64,000 nucleotides of DNA, taken from Armatimonadota bacterium. GTDB lineage: Bacteria > Armatimonadota > Zipacnadia > Zipacnadales > JABUFB01. Each line of letters begins with the position of its first letter. Position 1 is the first letter of the stretch. Under the pieces are notes generated by a model, which had not been told where the DNA came from, searched no databases, and saw only the letters and a program-made list of their open reading frames with translations. Made by a program: the position numbers and the translations under genes. Below, piece by piece: positions 25,892 to 36,300 of this stretch. The DNA lies in NCBI GenBank assembly GCA_013314775.1, contig JABUFB010000005.1:124001-188000 (forward strand), in the 5' to 3' direction.

Positions 25892-27988
25892 CTAGGGTCT
25901 GATCTGTTCGGTCCGCAGCCGCGCTCCAGCCAAGTTGAGGCGATCCAGCTGCAGGCTCTGCCCCTGTATATTGCGCCAGTTGCCGGGACGCAGAATACCG
26001 GTCTGGGTCGGCTCTATCCTCATCCCCACCAGGCCGGTTGCTGAATGCAGATTCGGCCCATCGACGGCCAGGCGAACCTGGGTGTTGAGTGCTGCCCCTC
26101 CGCGGTTCACCATGCGCAGGGCACTGTTGCCCGTTTCGAGGCTCACCTCAACAGGGTCCGCTCCGGCTCCCTGCAGCCCGCGTATGTCGAAGGTCCGCTC
26201 CTCCGCCGGGCCCGTGATGCCGATGAGCTTGAGCGACTGCAGGTTCATCGCGCTGGGATTCAGCAGGCGCAGCACAGGTTGGTTCGTGTTCACTGCCGAG
26301 CTGCCAAGCCTGATCTGGGCTCCCGTTGCGACGAGATCGGTCACCAGGCCCTTCTGGGTGAAGTTGATGGTGGTGGCCGCGCGGGTCGGGTTCTCGATCT
26401 CGATGGTGTACTCGCGTCCGCGGGAGTTCATGAGCAGCCACGTTTCCGGGTAGTCCGGAGCCGGCGGATTGCCCAGCGGGAAGGTGCGTATGACCCCCGG
26501 TATGCGATTGGCTCCGGTATTCTGGTTCCCGCCCACGTAGTAGGTATTCCCCTGGGGGTCCGAGATCTGCGCCACCCGGGCGGGGGGTGTGACCGACAGG
26601 TAGCTGCTGTCGGCCGCTGCACCCATGCCCGGACCGCCGGCCTCCGTGGGAAGGTTCGGCGCAACGAGAAGCTCTGGCAGGTCATAAGTACCCACCCTGT
26701 TGTACGAACCGTAGGAGAAGGTATTGGCAGCCTTGTTTGTCGTGGCAATGCTCCTGTCGGGGCCGCCGGTCTCAGTAATGGTGTAGGGGGTGTTGTTGTC
26801 GTAGAGCATGAACCGGCGGCTGGCTTCATCGGGCCCGACGTCATAGACGACCACCGCATGGCCGCCGCCGCCGGTGATGCCCATGACCACTCCGTGGGGC
26901 GCGGGCAGGTCTACATGGTCCCGCGCGAAGACCCACGCCTGGTTCGGAGTCTGGTTGTCGATGCGATCCCAAAGGAGCGTGTGCTGCGGCTCGGACAGCT
27001 GGCTTCCTTGCATTTCCATGACGGTCTGCCAGACTTCATCCAGGTTGCGGTTGGTATCGTAGTCCCATACCCACCGTTTGGGATTGGCGATGAACCACGC
27101 GCTGTGCAGAAGTCCGGTCAGGTTGCCGTGCTTCACGCGCAGGCTCGACAGGCTCATGCCGTAGCAGTTGCCGCCACCACCGATACCTTTGTAGCGGGAG
27201 TCATACCAGCTCTGCGCTGCAGGCCGGTGGGTTCCGTCTGCGAACTCTACCGCGGACGCCCCGAAGTAGTTCCGGTATATCGCCCAGGGAATTGTGGGGC
27301 CGCCCCGGTTGGCGACCTTCCAGCCCCATTTGCCCCGGTAGCCGCGAGGCGAGACAATCTGGAAGTTGATGCTCCCACTGGAGCTGTCACCAGTGCGCAC
27401 CTGCATCGGATAGGTCGCGCCCACGGTCACCCCTGTGGTCGGCAACTGGAAGCAAAGGAAGCGCGGGCTGGCGTCGCCCCAGAACAAGATCGGTGTTGTG
27501 CTCAGTTCCACGTTGTTCAGGTAGACTTTGGAGGTCGACCGGAAGTTGTCTCCGATAGCCAATCCGTACTCGCCCTTGGCTCCGTCAGGCGGCGAGACGG
27601 CGCGGAGCACTGGAGGCAGGAGCAGCTTGATTTTCTCCGGGTCAATCCGAGCCCAGGGACTGGGCCTCAGCGCTCGAGTCCCAGGTTCCAGACGCTGAAC
27701 CTTGTCGGCCGGCTCGATCTGCCTGACAAGTTCCTCCTGAACAGGAAGCGGGAGCTTCCTGAATGCGGCCAGGTCCTTTTGCATCGTGGCTTCGGGCATG
27801 TTCTGCGCCTTGAGCAGCGCCGAGAACTCAGCCTCTGGTTGCAGGGACAACTGCACGGCAGGGAGCTTGATGCTTTCCAGGGCTCGGGCTCCCGGAAGTT
27901 GACGTGGCGTACCCTGGCCCCACGAGACGGATGCGACCAGCAGCACGAAGAGCGTAACCATCGAAGCAGTTGGGTGGACTTTACGCAT
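25892..27988 (-). CDS. Exported protein with papain-like Cys-His-Asp/Asn pattern, function unknown
   Basis: This 698-residue protein has a signal peptide (about 1-24). The first 160 residues are rich in leucine, proline and charged residues. A beta-sandwich (IPT/TIG-like, PPDGAKGEYGLAIGDN) runs at about 180-240. A central domain contains GGNCYGMS with Cys275, GGGGHAVVVYD with His377 and LYDNNTPY with Asp397/Asn398. The Cys-His-Asp/Asn order and spacing resemble papain-fold peptidases (C39/transglutaminase-like). The C-terminal half is beta-rich and may bind a surface. I recognise no named family. The start is placed after GGGGAAG, 9 bases upstream. Confidence 0.55.
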   Translation of the reverse strand: MRKVHPTASMVTLFVLLVASVSWGQGTPRQLPGARALESIKLPAVQLSLQPEAEFSALLKAQNMPEATMQKDLAAFRKLPLPVQEELVRQIEPADKVQRLEPGTRALRPSPWARIDPEKIKLLLPPVLRAVSPPDGAKGEYGLAIGDNFRSTSKVYLNNVELSTTPILFWGDASPRFLCFQLPTTGVTVGATYPMQVRTGDSSSGSINFQIVSPRGYRGKWGWKVANRGGPTIPWAIYRNYFGASAVEFADGTHRPAAQSWYDSRYKGIGGGGNCYGMSLSSLRVKHGNLTGLLHSAWFIANPKRWVWDYDTNRNLDEVWQTVMEMQGSQLSEPQHTLLWDRIDNQTPNQAWVFARDHVDLPAPHGVVMGITGGGGHAVVVYDVGPDEASRRFMLYDNNTPYTITETGGPDRSIATTNKAANTFSYGSYNRVGTYDLPELLVAPNLPTEAGGPGMGAAADSSYLSVTPPARVAQISDPQGNTYYVGGNQNTGANRIPGVIRTFPLGNPPAPDYPETWLLMNSRGREYTIEIENPTRAATTINFTQKGLVTDLVATGAQIRLGSSAVNTNQPVLRLLNPSAMNLQSLKLIGITGPAEERTFDIRGLQGAGADPVEVSLETGNSALRMVNRGGAALNTQVRLAVDGPNLHSATGLVGMRIEPTQTGILRPGNWRNIQGQSLQLDRLNLAGARLRTEQIRP

Positions 27989-28099
27989 CGTTCTCACTTC
28001 CCCTCTCACTCAGATAGACGCCTGTTAGCCCCACAACATGCCATTACATTATTCTCGCACCGGGCGCTCTCCGCCAAACCACGATGTTCCGGATCGCGG

Positions 28100-30802
28100 C
28101 TACTCCACCTCCTGGGTGATGATGACATTGTCCACGTACCATGTGGCCTGTGTAGCCAGGCTGGTCACGAATCCCAGCCAGTGCAGTTGCTGGAACTGAT
28201 TGCCCGCGAAAGGCAGGTCCGTCCACCGCTGAGTCTCCTTTCCGAGCGGGGTCAACGAAAGGGAATACGACCGCGCCGCGTCTTCGCCCAGCGGGCAGAC
28301 GAGTTCCACCCGTGTCCAGCTCTCCAGGGGCAGCGTGGTCAGCCGGCGTTGGCCTGCCAGAATATCCCCGTCGGCCTCGAAGGTGATGCTCGGGCCGATG
28401 CAGGCGGGATAACCGGTTTGGTCGCGCAGTTCCACCAGCAGAGCGCCCTCGCCGCCCAGGTACACGTCGAAGCTCAGACGGGCGGTTCCGTCGGTGTAGC
28501 GCGGCTGGTAGAAGAAGTGGGGCTCCCAATCATTGCTCAGGCCGGGGCGGTCGGTGATCTTCAGACTACGTGCGCCTTCTGCTGCTTTCTCGTCGGTCAC
28601 CCGGATCGATGCGCCGCCCTGTTCCCCCGAGACGAAGGAGTTCGCCGGACGCGCGCCCACGGGCGTGTCTTCGAAGCCATCCGCCACCGTCAGCGGTTTG
28701 GGCGGTGGAGGCGGCTCGGGTAGCTTCGTCGGCGAGTGCTGGACCAGTTGCGCACGGGCGACCCACTGAGGGTCGCCATACAGGCCCACCGTCGATGTGT
28801 CGATGGACTTGATCCCCAGTGCCGGCGCCGGCGAGTCCTCCCGGAGCCGGAAGTCGTATGCGCCGGCGTCAACAAACTTCGGGTCGGCGATGATGGAATG
28901 GGTGTCCAGCCCCATCTCTTGCCACTTCGCCCACCTGTGGCCGAAGAAGCGGATGTCGGGGTCAGTCGGGTTCCAATAGCAGTTGTAGTCCCACTCGCCG
29001 ATGGGTTCGTTGCGAGTCAGGCGCTCGCGCAGCCGGGTCTCAGCCATGGGGATGAACAGATCGCCCTGGGTGATGTAGATTATATTGCGGCGGAAGACAT
29101 TGGGCTCCACGGCGGGCCAGCAGGGCCAGAGCATCTGTTGCGCGGAGAAGGCGAACACGTTGTTCTGGATGATGTTCGCATGCCCGCCGTTGTGCTTCAT
29201 CAGGCCCCCGCTGAGAGTGTTGTAAACCACGTTGTTTTCCACGAGATAACCGTTGGTGGTGGCGTCCAGGTAGATGCCCCAACCGATAGCGCTGTAGGGC
29301 CACACGTCGTGAAAGACATTATTGCGGATAACACTGCCCGGCGAGGTCCCCAGGGTGTAGATGGCCCCGCCGTCATTGAGCATCCCGTTCATCACATGGT
29401 GGACATGGTTGAACTCGATGATATTGTCGCGGGTGCGGTTGGGCGCGTCGTCCCAGTTCCAGCCGATGGACATGCCGGAGTAGTTGAAATCGTGGACTTC
29501 ATTATGCGAGATTACGTTGCGGCTGCTTTGCGCCACCCAGATGCCCACTCCCGAAGCGTAGACGTGCCCACCATCATACAGGTGGCAGTTGTCCAGGACG
29601 TTTCCGGCAGATTCTCCGGCATCTTCGGGCGCTCTGACGGTTTCCCCGATCCGCACCGCTCCCGCACCCAGGTCCCGCACGATACACTGCCGGATTACAT
29701 TGTCCCGGCAGCCCCGCCGCAGCCAGATCCCGTAGCCGCCAACGTGGGCCAGTTCACACCCCTCGAAAGCGCAACCTGAAGCGCCGTCAGCCATGATCGC
29801 CGCGGGCACCGTGAAGCATGCCTGGGCGTCACTGTGCCCCCTCGGGTCGATGGTCCAGTCCTGGTGCTCGAAGGTGATGCCGGAGAAGGTCACATTGCAC
29901 ACAGCCAAGCCCAGATCGGGTTCGCCCCGCAGTGCTACCAGCGTTGCCAGCCGTGGGGCGATGACCTGCGCCCGCGCCATGTCCTCGCCGGGCATTGGGA
30001 TATACCTGAGAACCCCGCTCTGCCGGTCGAGATACCATTCTCCCGGTTGATCCAGGAACTCCGGGGAGTTCTCGGCGAAATACCGCTGCTTCGGTCCCCA
30101 TCTCTCGAAGGGCCAGGCGGCCGGGCCGGTGAAAGTGACCTCGGAACTCTCCTCGTTGATGCTCTTGATGAAGAGCCGGGAGACATCCCAGGAGTGGAAG
30201 ACCACCACGTTCACGTCCTCCAAGCCGTCCCAGGTCTCGATGTCACCTGGAACGAAGCGGAAGGCGACATTCGACGGCGCGCTCGCCCCCGGTGGCAGGA
30301 CGGTGCCGGCGGTGTAGAAGTAGCCCTCGTTGGGGGTGCGCGCTCGGGTGCGGCGCGTGCCATTTACGAAGAGCTGCTTCGGGTACCAGCGACCCTCTGC
30401 AACCCCGGGCACAAGCGCCTGCCACACACCGCCTTCGCCCCGCTGCCAGCCAGTGATCTGCGTGCCACCGCTGAGCACCGGCTTCTCGCCCGGATAGGCG
30501 GCATAGGTGATGGGAGCCTGCTCGGACCCCGAGTCCAGCGGTGTAAGGACGAAGGGCTCGGACAACTCGTATCGGCCGGCCCGCATGAGCACCCGGGCCG
30601 GCTCATTCCTCGCGGGCATGGCGCGCAGGCGATCCCGGGCTGCGAAGATGGTCGCCAGCGGACCGTCGGTTCCCGCTTCGTTGGGGGCGGGAATGCTGCC
30701 GGTCCAGGCATCGTTCCCGTTCGGGGCAACGTAGAGCGTGACGGGCTGGGCAAAGGCCGCTGTTGCGGCAATCAGCGCACAGAGGGCAAGCCCTGGTTTC
30801 AT
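28100..30802 (-). CDS. Exported parallel beta-helix protein, GH141-like
   Basis: This 900-residue protein has a signal peptide (about 1-18). YVAPNGNDAWTG and ATIFAARDRLRAMP open a right-handed beta-helix as in GH141 and related PbH1 proteins. The DSGSEQAPITYAAY segment and many NVISHNEVHDFNYSG/NIIQNNVFAF-type coils support the repeat. A C-terminal jelly-roll of about 200 residues follows a proline-rich linker (LPEPPPPPKP) and looks like a carbohydrate-binding module. GH141 members include fucosidases and xylanases; the activity here is inferred only. I start at the ATG with GAGG 8 bases ahead, since the open frame upstream runs into the divergent PL22-like gene. Confidence 0.7.
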   Translation of the reverse strand: MKPGLALCALIAATAAFAQPVTLYVAPNGNDAWTGSIPAPNEAGTDGPLATIFAARDRLRAMPARNEPARVLMRAGRYELSEPFVLTPLDSGSEQAPITYAAYPGEKPVLSGGTQITGWQRGEGGVWQALVPGVAEGRWYPKQLFVNGTRRTRARTPNEGYFYTAGTVLPPGASAPSNVAFRFVPGDIETWDGLEDVNVVVFHSWDVSRLFIKSINEESSEVTFTGPAAWPFERWGPKQRYFAENSPEFLDQPGEWYLDRQSGVLRYIPMPGEDMARAQVIAPRLATLVALRGEPDLGLAVCNVTFSGITFEHQDWTIDPRGHSDAQACFTVPAAIMADGASGCAFEGCELAHVGGYGIWLRRGCRDNVIRQCIVRDLGAGAVRIGETVRAPEDAGESAGNVLDNCHLYDGGHVYASGVGIWVAQSSRNVISHNEVHDFNYSGMSIGWNWDDAPNRTRDNIIEFNHVHHVMNGMLNDGGAIYTLGTSPGSVIRNNVFHDVWPYSAIGWGIYLDATTNGYLVENNVVYNTLSGGLMKHNGGHANIIQNNVFAFSAQQMLWPCWPAVEPNVFRRNIIYITQGDLFIPMAETRLRERLTRNEPIGEWDYNCYWNPTDPDIRFFGHRWAKWQEMGLDTHSIIADPKFVDAGAYDFRLREDSPAPALGIKSIDTSTVGLYGDPQWVARAQLVQHSPTKLPEPPPPPKPLTVADGFEDTPVGARPANSFVSGEQGGASIRVTDEKAAEGARSLKITDRPGLSNDWEPHFFYQPRYTDGTARLSFDVYLGGEGALLVELRDQTGYPACIGPSITFEADGDILAGQRRLTTLPLESWTRVELVCPLGEDAARSYSLSLTPLGKETQRWTDLPFAGNQFQQLHWLGFVTSLATQATWYVDNVIITQEVE

Positions 30803-30943
30803 ATTCAGCACCTCGGTTCGGTTTACTCTGTCATGACTCCTGTTCGCGCGACACAGCCCGGTCTCCTGCGCGTCATTTGCGGTTGAAGGTCGGGGGCCGG
30901 GGAGAGGGGAACGCGGAGACACTAAACAACGAGGGAGTCCGTT

Positions 30944-31969
30944 ATGTTCGAGCCTGTCGCTCTTGAGGTCTACAAGCGCCCGTCTCTTGTCCCGGGGCTG
31001 GAAATCACCGACTTCGCGTCGCCGGACACCGAGCTGATCTGCCCGTACTTCCACCAGCGCTTCTTCACCGCCGATAGTCGAAGCTTCATCTGTCAGGGGA
31101 CCTTCGAGGGGACCCCTGAGGCCGTCGTGGTGCGGATGGATGAGGCGAAGGCGTGGCGCCTCACCAAAGGCGGGGCCAATGTGCATACAGCGGACCTGGC
31201 GCCGGATGCTCGCACCCTGTACTTCACCCGCGATCAAGCCCTCTGGTCGGTGGATGTGGAGACCGGGGCTGAAGCGCGGCTGCGGGACCTGCCCGCCGAA
31301 AACGGGTACGTCTGTCTGCGTTGCGTCCACCGCAATGTGGACGGGAGCCTGATCGCGCTGGCCGCGAACCGTGAGCACGCCAGCGGTGCCAGAGAAGGCC
31401 GGGTGTGGGCGATCCCCACGGACGGCGGCCCGGCGCGGGTCATCATTGACAGACCTTTCCAGATCGGCCACGTACAGTTCTCGACCACCGACCCGGACCT
31501 GGTCATGTATTGCCACGAGACCGGCGGATCATCGCCTCAGCGCATGTGGCTGGCCCGGGTGGACGGCAGACATCCCGGAGCGCTCTTCTACCATCCCGGC
31601 CACCCGTGGGTGACTCACGAGACATTCACCCGCAATGGCGAATGGGTGGTGTTTGTGCAACACCCGGACGGGATGGGCATGATTCGGCCGGATAACACGG
31701 ACTACCGCGCTCTGGACGCTCCTCGCGCCTGGCATCCGGGCCCCACGGCTGACGGGAGCTCGATCATTCACGACACCCACGCCGGGGAGGTACGCCTGCT
31801 CCTGCTGGGTGAAGAGGTTCAGCTTGTGACACTCAGCCGGTCGGAACTCGCGCCCGGTGGCCCCCACCCGCACCCGTGTTTCGCACCCGACGACCGGACG
31901 GCGATCTGGACTTCCAGTGGGAGCGGGAAGGCCTGCGCATCCGTTATCGACCTGCTTGGCGTGGTCTGA
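30944..31969 (+). CDS. Oligogalacturonate lyase-like beta-propeller (PL22-like)
   Basis: This 341-residue protein has no signal peptide. Repeated blades such as NVHTADLAPDARTLYFT, HVQFSTTDPDLVMY and PHPHPCFAPDDRTAIWTS, with H-C/H-E and PHP motifs, match the seven-bladed propeller of oligogalacturonate lyases (PL22). These cleave unsaturated digalacturonate in the cytoplasm by beta-elimination. The His-rich blade loops are consistent with the metal site, though I cannot assign each ligand. The gene starts after GAGGGAG and is divergent from the GH141-like gene, about 140 bases away. A non-catalytic TolB-like propeller remains possible. Confidence 0.6.
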   Translation: MFEPVALEVYKRPSLVPGLEITDFASPDTELICPYFHQRFFTADSRSFICQGTFEGTPEAVVVRMDEAKAWRLTKGGANVHTADLAPDARTLYFTRDQALWSVDVETGAEARLRDLPAENGYVCLRCVHRNVDGSLIALAANREHASGAREGRVWAIPTDGGPARVIIDRPFQIGHVQFSTTDPDLVMYCHETGGSSPQRMWLARVDGRHPGALFYHPGHPWVTHETFTRNGEWVVFVQHPDGMGMIRPDNTDYRALDAPRAWHPGPTADGSSIIHDTHAGEVRLLLLGEEVQLVTLSRSELAPGGPHPHPCFAPDDRTAIWTSSGSGKACASVIDLLGVV

Positions 31970-32057
31970 AGGGACCCGCGGGAGCAGGATGGGGCAGGCC
32001 GCTGGAGAATAGGACAAGGTCGGCTTCGCAAATCTCGCAGACCGGGGTACGAAGAGG

Positions 32058-33332
32058 ATGACCGATCAGATCGGTCTCGAGCCTGAACAGGTGCTTGGTT
32101 TGGTGAGTACCATCATCTTGTGCCTGCTCATCGGGTGGGAGCGCGAAGAGAATCGGGCCACCGACAAGGTCTACATCATCGGCGGGGTGCGCACATTCCC
32201 GATCATCGGGCTAATCGGGTATGGAATCACTCTTGTCTCCGAGGGGAACCCGATCGGGCCTGCGGTGGGGCTTGCCGCTGTGTCCGCGTTTCTGCTGGTC
32301 TCATACCTGCACAAGCTGCGAGACGCCGACCATGGCGGCACCACCGAGCTTGCCGCGCTGCTGGTATACGTCGTCGGAGTTCTGGTGGGTTCCGGGCTGA
32401 TCTGGGTCGCGGCGTCCCTGACCGTGGCAACCGTGCTTCTCCTGCACGCAAAGGCGCCGCTGGAGAACCTCGCGACCGGGATCGACCGGCGCGAGATCGC
32501 CACCCTGGTCCAGTTCTTGCTCCTCGCCGTGGTCATCCTGCCGGCGCTGCCCAACGAGGAGTACACCCGCTTCGACCTCAACCCCTTCACCACCTGGCTT
32601 GTTGTGGTGGTAGTGAGCGGGATCTCGTATGTGAGTTATGTCATCCAGCGCTTGATGCGTGGGCGCAGGAGTGAACTTCTGTCCGCGGTGCTGGGCGGCA
32701 CATACTCCAGCACCGCCACCACCGTTGTCCTTGCGAAGCGCTCCCACACCAGCGACGACACCCGGCTATACGTGGGAGCCATCACCCTCGCGAGTTCCGT
32801 CATGTATCTGCGGGTGGCGATTCTGCTTGCCCTGTTCAACGCTGAACTTGCCTGGGCGCTGTCCATGCAGCTTGCCATTCTCGCCCTCATCGGCAGTGCG
32901 GTCGGGTATGGTCTCGCCACCTTCCGGCGGGAGACCCCCGCCCAGCGAGCGGAAGCGGATGAGGGGCCTGTGCGCAACCCGCTGGAGATCTGGGCTGCGG
33001 TGACTTTTGCAGTGCTGTTCACAGTGGTTACGGTCGCTACGCGCCTGGTCACTGAAAGCGTCGGCAAGGCGGGCCTGTACGCGCTTGCGCTGCTCACGGG
33101 CGTGACAGACGTGGACGCCATGATCCTGAGCCTCACCCAGACCGCAGGCAGCACCAGTGGGCCTGCGCTGCACGTCGCAGTAGTGGCGATCCTTCTCGCC
33201 ATGGCCGGGAACAACGTCGCCAAAGGCGTGTACGCGCTGATGTTCGGCCGGCGGGCGGTCGGGTTCGGCGCACTGGTGGCGTTGGTGGCTCTGGCCGCCC
33301 TCAGCCTGGTGGCCCTGATCGGCACGACATGA
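32058..33332 (+). CDS. MgtC/SapB family membrane protein with DUF4010
   Basis: This 424-residue polytopic membrane protein has about 12 hydrophobic segments. The N-terminal third holds the MgtC/SapB signature GWEREE and GGVRTFPIIGLIGYG. The rest is the DUF4010 region with LGGTYSSTATTVVLAKR and GVTDVDAMILSLTQ. The function of DUF4010 proteins is not settled. They are probably transporters or regulators of cation or phosphate balance in the inner membrane. It follows the PL22-like gene by 88 bases and precedes the giant glycosidase gene; the link is unclear. Confidence 0.8.
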   Translation: MTDQIGLEPEQVLGLVSTIILCLLIGWEREENRATDKVYIIGGVRTFPIIGLIGYGITLVSEGNPIGPAVGLAAVSAFLLVSYLHKLRDADHGGTTELAALLVYVVGVLVGSGLIWVAASLTVATVLLLHAKAPLENLATGIDRREIATLVQFLLLAVVILPALPNEEYTRFDLNPFTTWLVVVVVSGISYVSYVIQRLMRGRRSELLSAVLGGTYSSTATTVVLAKRSHTSDDTRLYVGAITLASSVMYLRVAILLALFNAELAWALSMQLAILALIGSAVGYGLATFRRETPAQRAEADEGPVRNPLEIWAAVTFAVLFTVVTVATRLVTESVGKAGLYALALLTGVTDVDAMILSLTQTAGSTSGPALHVAVVAILLAMAGNNVAKGVYALMFGRRAVGFGALVALVALAALSLVALIGTT

Positions 33333-33385
33333 CGCCCGCACCCGTGTTCTCTCCGGGCGGGCATTCGCAACGAGGAGACATTCGC

Positions 33386-36300
33386 ATGAGACTCGCGCTG
33401 CTGGCCATGACCGCGGTAGTGGCCATTTCGCCTGCCACCTGGGCTGACGTGGCACTGCAGGGCTTTGAGGACATCACCCAGTGGGCCGACAACCGCGACG
33501 GCGGCAATGCGCCCGCGATCGACGCAGACACCGGCTACATGCACGAGGGCCAGGGAATGCGCATCAAGTACACCGATGCCCCGCCCCACTGGGGCAATCT
33601 CACGGGCCCGTGCACCGTCCCCCCTGAAGCCCGGGCATTGCGTTTCTGGGTCTACAAGCACTCGTGCGAACCCTCCGCGGCAATGCACATCTGGCTGTTC
33701 GAGCCCGACGGTGACGCCTGGCTGCAGAAGGTGTTCCCCGGCGGAAAAGACCTGGTGGAGCTTCCCGAAGGCTGGCATCTCGCGCGGCTACCCGTGGCAG
33801 GCTTCCGGTTTGATCCGCGGGGAAGGCGGAACCGGGAGATGCTCAGCGTCAACCGGATGCTGATCGGGTGCAATTACGGCGATCTGGAGGTCACTGTGGA
33901 CAGCATGATCTGGGAGACCGGACCGGGTGGCGAACCACTGCCACTGCCGCGAACAGAGAACCTGACGATCAAAGAGGGCGACGCGGGGAGCGTGGGCGTC
34001 CTGGACATGGGCGGCGGGCTGCCCGACGGATTCGTCCCGGCGCACAGCCCGAGTGAGCTCGCGTCCGCGCTGGCTGACCTGGGCTTCGGCGGGACAGTTC
34101 TCAAGGCCGGAGACCTCGCAGATCCGGTGACCCTCACGCCGGACAACTTCGACGCGGTGCTCCTCCCCTGCGGCCCGTACTTTCCGGCTGAAGCAGCCGA
34201 TGCGTTCGCCGCCTACCTGCGGGCGGGAGGCAGTTTCCTGTCAACCGACGGCTACGCGCTGGACCAGTTGCTTTTCCTCACCGAACGCGGCTGGACAGCG
34301 ATCGGCACCGAAGTGACCGCCGCTGAGATGGACAGCACCGCGGATAAGCCCGCTCTGCGCCGCCTGAATACCCGCGTGGGCAAGCCGGGCGATGCCATGA
34401 GCCTTGAGCCCGACCAGATCGGGGTCTTCGACCCCCAGTATCCGCTGCAGCACGCCGATCAGTTCCGTACAACGGGCTGCTATGCGCAGACGGGGGACAC
34501 TCCAACGTACCATTTCGCGGAGCCGGTGCAAGGGTTTTCAGCCTCCGGGCTGACGGGCGTGAACAGCCCGGTCTTCCCGGAAGTCTACCGGCGCTGGATT
34601 CCGGTGCTGGAGGCCGTGGAGAGCAGGTCGGGTGTGGTGCGGGGCACGGCGCTGTCGATCATGCACAACTTCTCGGGGCACTACAAGGGTTCCAGTTGGG
34701 CTTTCAGCGGGATCACATCCGGGCAGGATATCTTCCTGGCCGATGCGAACCGCCGCGCGCTCCTGGGGCGAGTGCTGAAGGACATCACCGAAAAGGTGTA
34801 CGTTCAGGCGCTGGCGTCCGACCTTGCCTGCTATGAGCCCGGCGAGACCGCGAAGCTCACCGCGACCGTTGTGAACTTCGGTAAGCGCGCCGCGAACCGG
34901 AAGCTGGCCGTTGAGGTAGGCAATGCCACAGTTCTTGAGAGCGACCTGGCAATAGAGCCTGGCGCGAGCGTGACCGTGGAAGTCAGCGTGCCGGTGGATG
35001 ACCTGGGCGGTCTGGACCTGGTGCCTTGCGCCGCCGTTCTGTCCGAAGGTGGGCGCATCGCCGACCGGTTCGAAACCGCATTCTGCGTCCGGAACGAGGC
35101 AATCCTGGCAAGCGGGCCGAAGGTCGCCTGGAAGGGGAACTACCTCACCGTGGACGGCCGGGCGAACTTCCTGGTGGGCACCAACCAGACGGGCATGATG
35201 TACTTCTCGGCCAACGAGACCCCGGCTATCTGGGACCGGGATTTTCGGTCCATGGCTGAGCGGAACTTTCATATCATGCGCATCCTGCATTTCTCGCCCT
35301 ACTCCAAGGGCGGATACGAGGGACGGCCCACGAATAACCCGTTGGATCTGACGGAGCGACCTCTGCGACTGGTGCGGCAGATGGACGCAATCGTGCAGCT
35401 CGCCCAGAAACACCGGGTTGCTATCTTCCTTTCGCTGCACGACTGGATGGGCGTTACCCTCACCGACCAGGAACTGGCCGCCCAGCGAGACTGGAACCGA
35501 TTCTGGACCGAGCGCTACAAGAGCGTCCCGGGGATCTTCTACGATGTGCAGAATGAGCCGTCGGTGGATGTGCCCGACCGGCCGGACGTGGTGGCTCTGT
35601 GGAACGCCTTCCTGCAGGAGCGTTACGGGTCCAGCGAGGCGCTTCGGGCGGCCTGGACCATCAGCCCGCCGGAGGCCGACCTGCCCAATGTCCCCATTGG
35701 GAAGGCCAGTGGCGAGTGGGACGATGTCCGGGCAGCCGACCGCAAACGGTTTGAGGCCGAGCTGCTGAATCGCTGGGTGAAGGTGAATGTGGAGGGGATA
35801 CGCGAGGGCGACCCGGACGCCATCGTCTGCGTGGGCTACCTGCCCAGCATGCCCCCCGCAGACAAGATCCTGGGCGTGCGGCACACGGACTTTTCGAACA
35901 TGCACTACTACGGTGCCACCGACCGCATGCCGCTTGAGCTCAAGCCCATCGACCGGCGCTTCGTGGGCAAGGGTTTCAGTCTGGGTGAGTTCGGGGCGCA
36001 GGAGGCCCACGATGCTCGGGTCAATGGCAATTACGGGGTGCCCGTGGATGCCTCGGTGCAGCGGTTCCAATCGTACATCCACTACGCCGCGGGAATGGGC
36101 GCGGCCTTCATGGCCAACTGGGATTGGAAGGACTTCGACGAGTGTGTCTTCCCCTGGGGGCTCATGCACCACGGCACGAATCTCGCCAAGCCGTGGCTCA
36201 ACACGCTGCAGCAAGCCAGCCTGCTTCTGGCGACGAGCGAACTGGAGTATGAGTCCCCGAGCGTGTTCATCCTCGCACCCGACAGCCACCGCATCGGCCC

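Noticed and set aside
26045-28723. An 892-codon plus-strand frame opposite the exported Cys-His protein
   Set aside because: It spans two minus-strand genes and the gap between them, shows no family motif and has no ribosome site.
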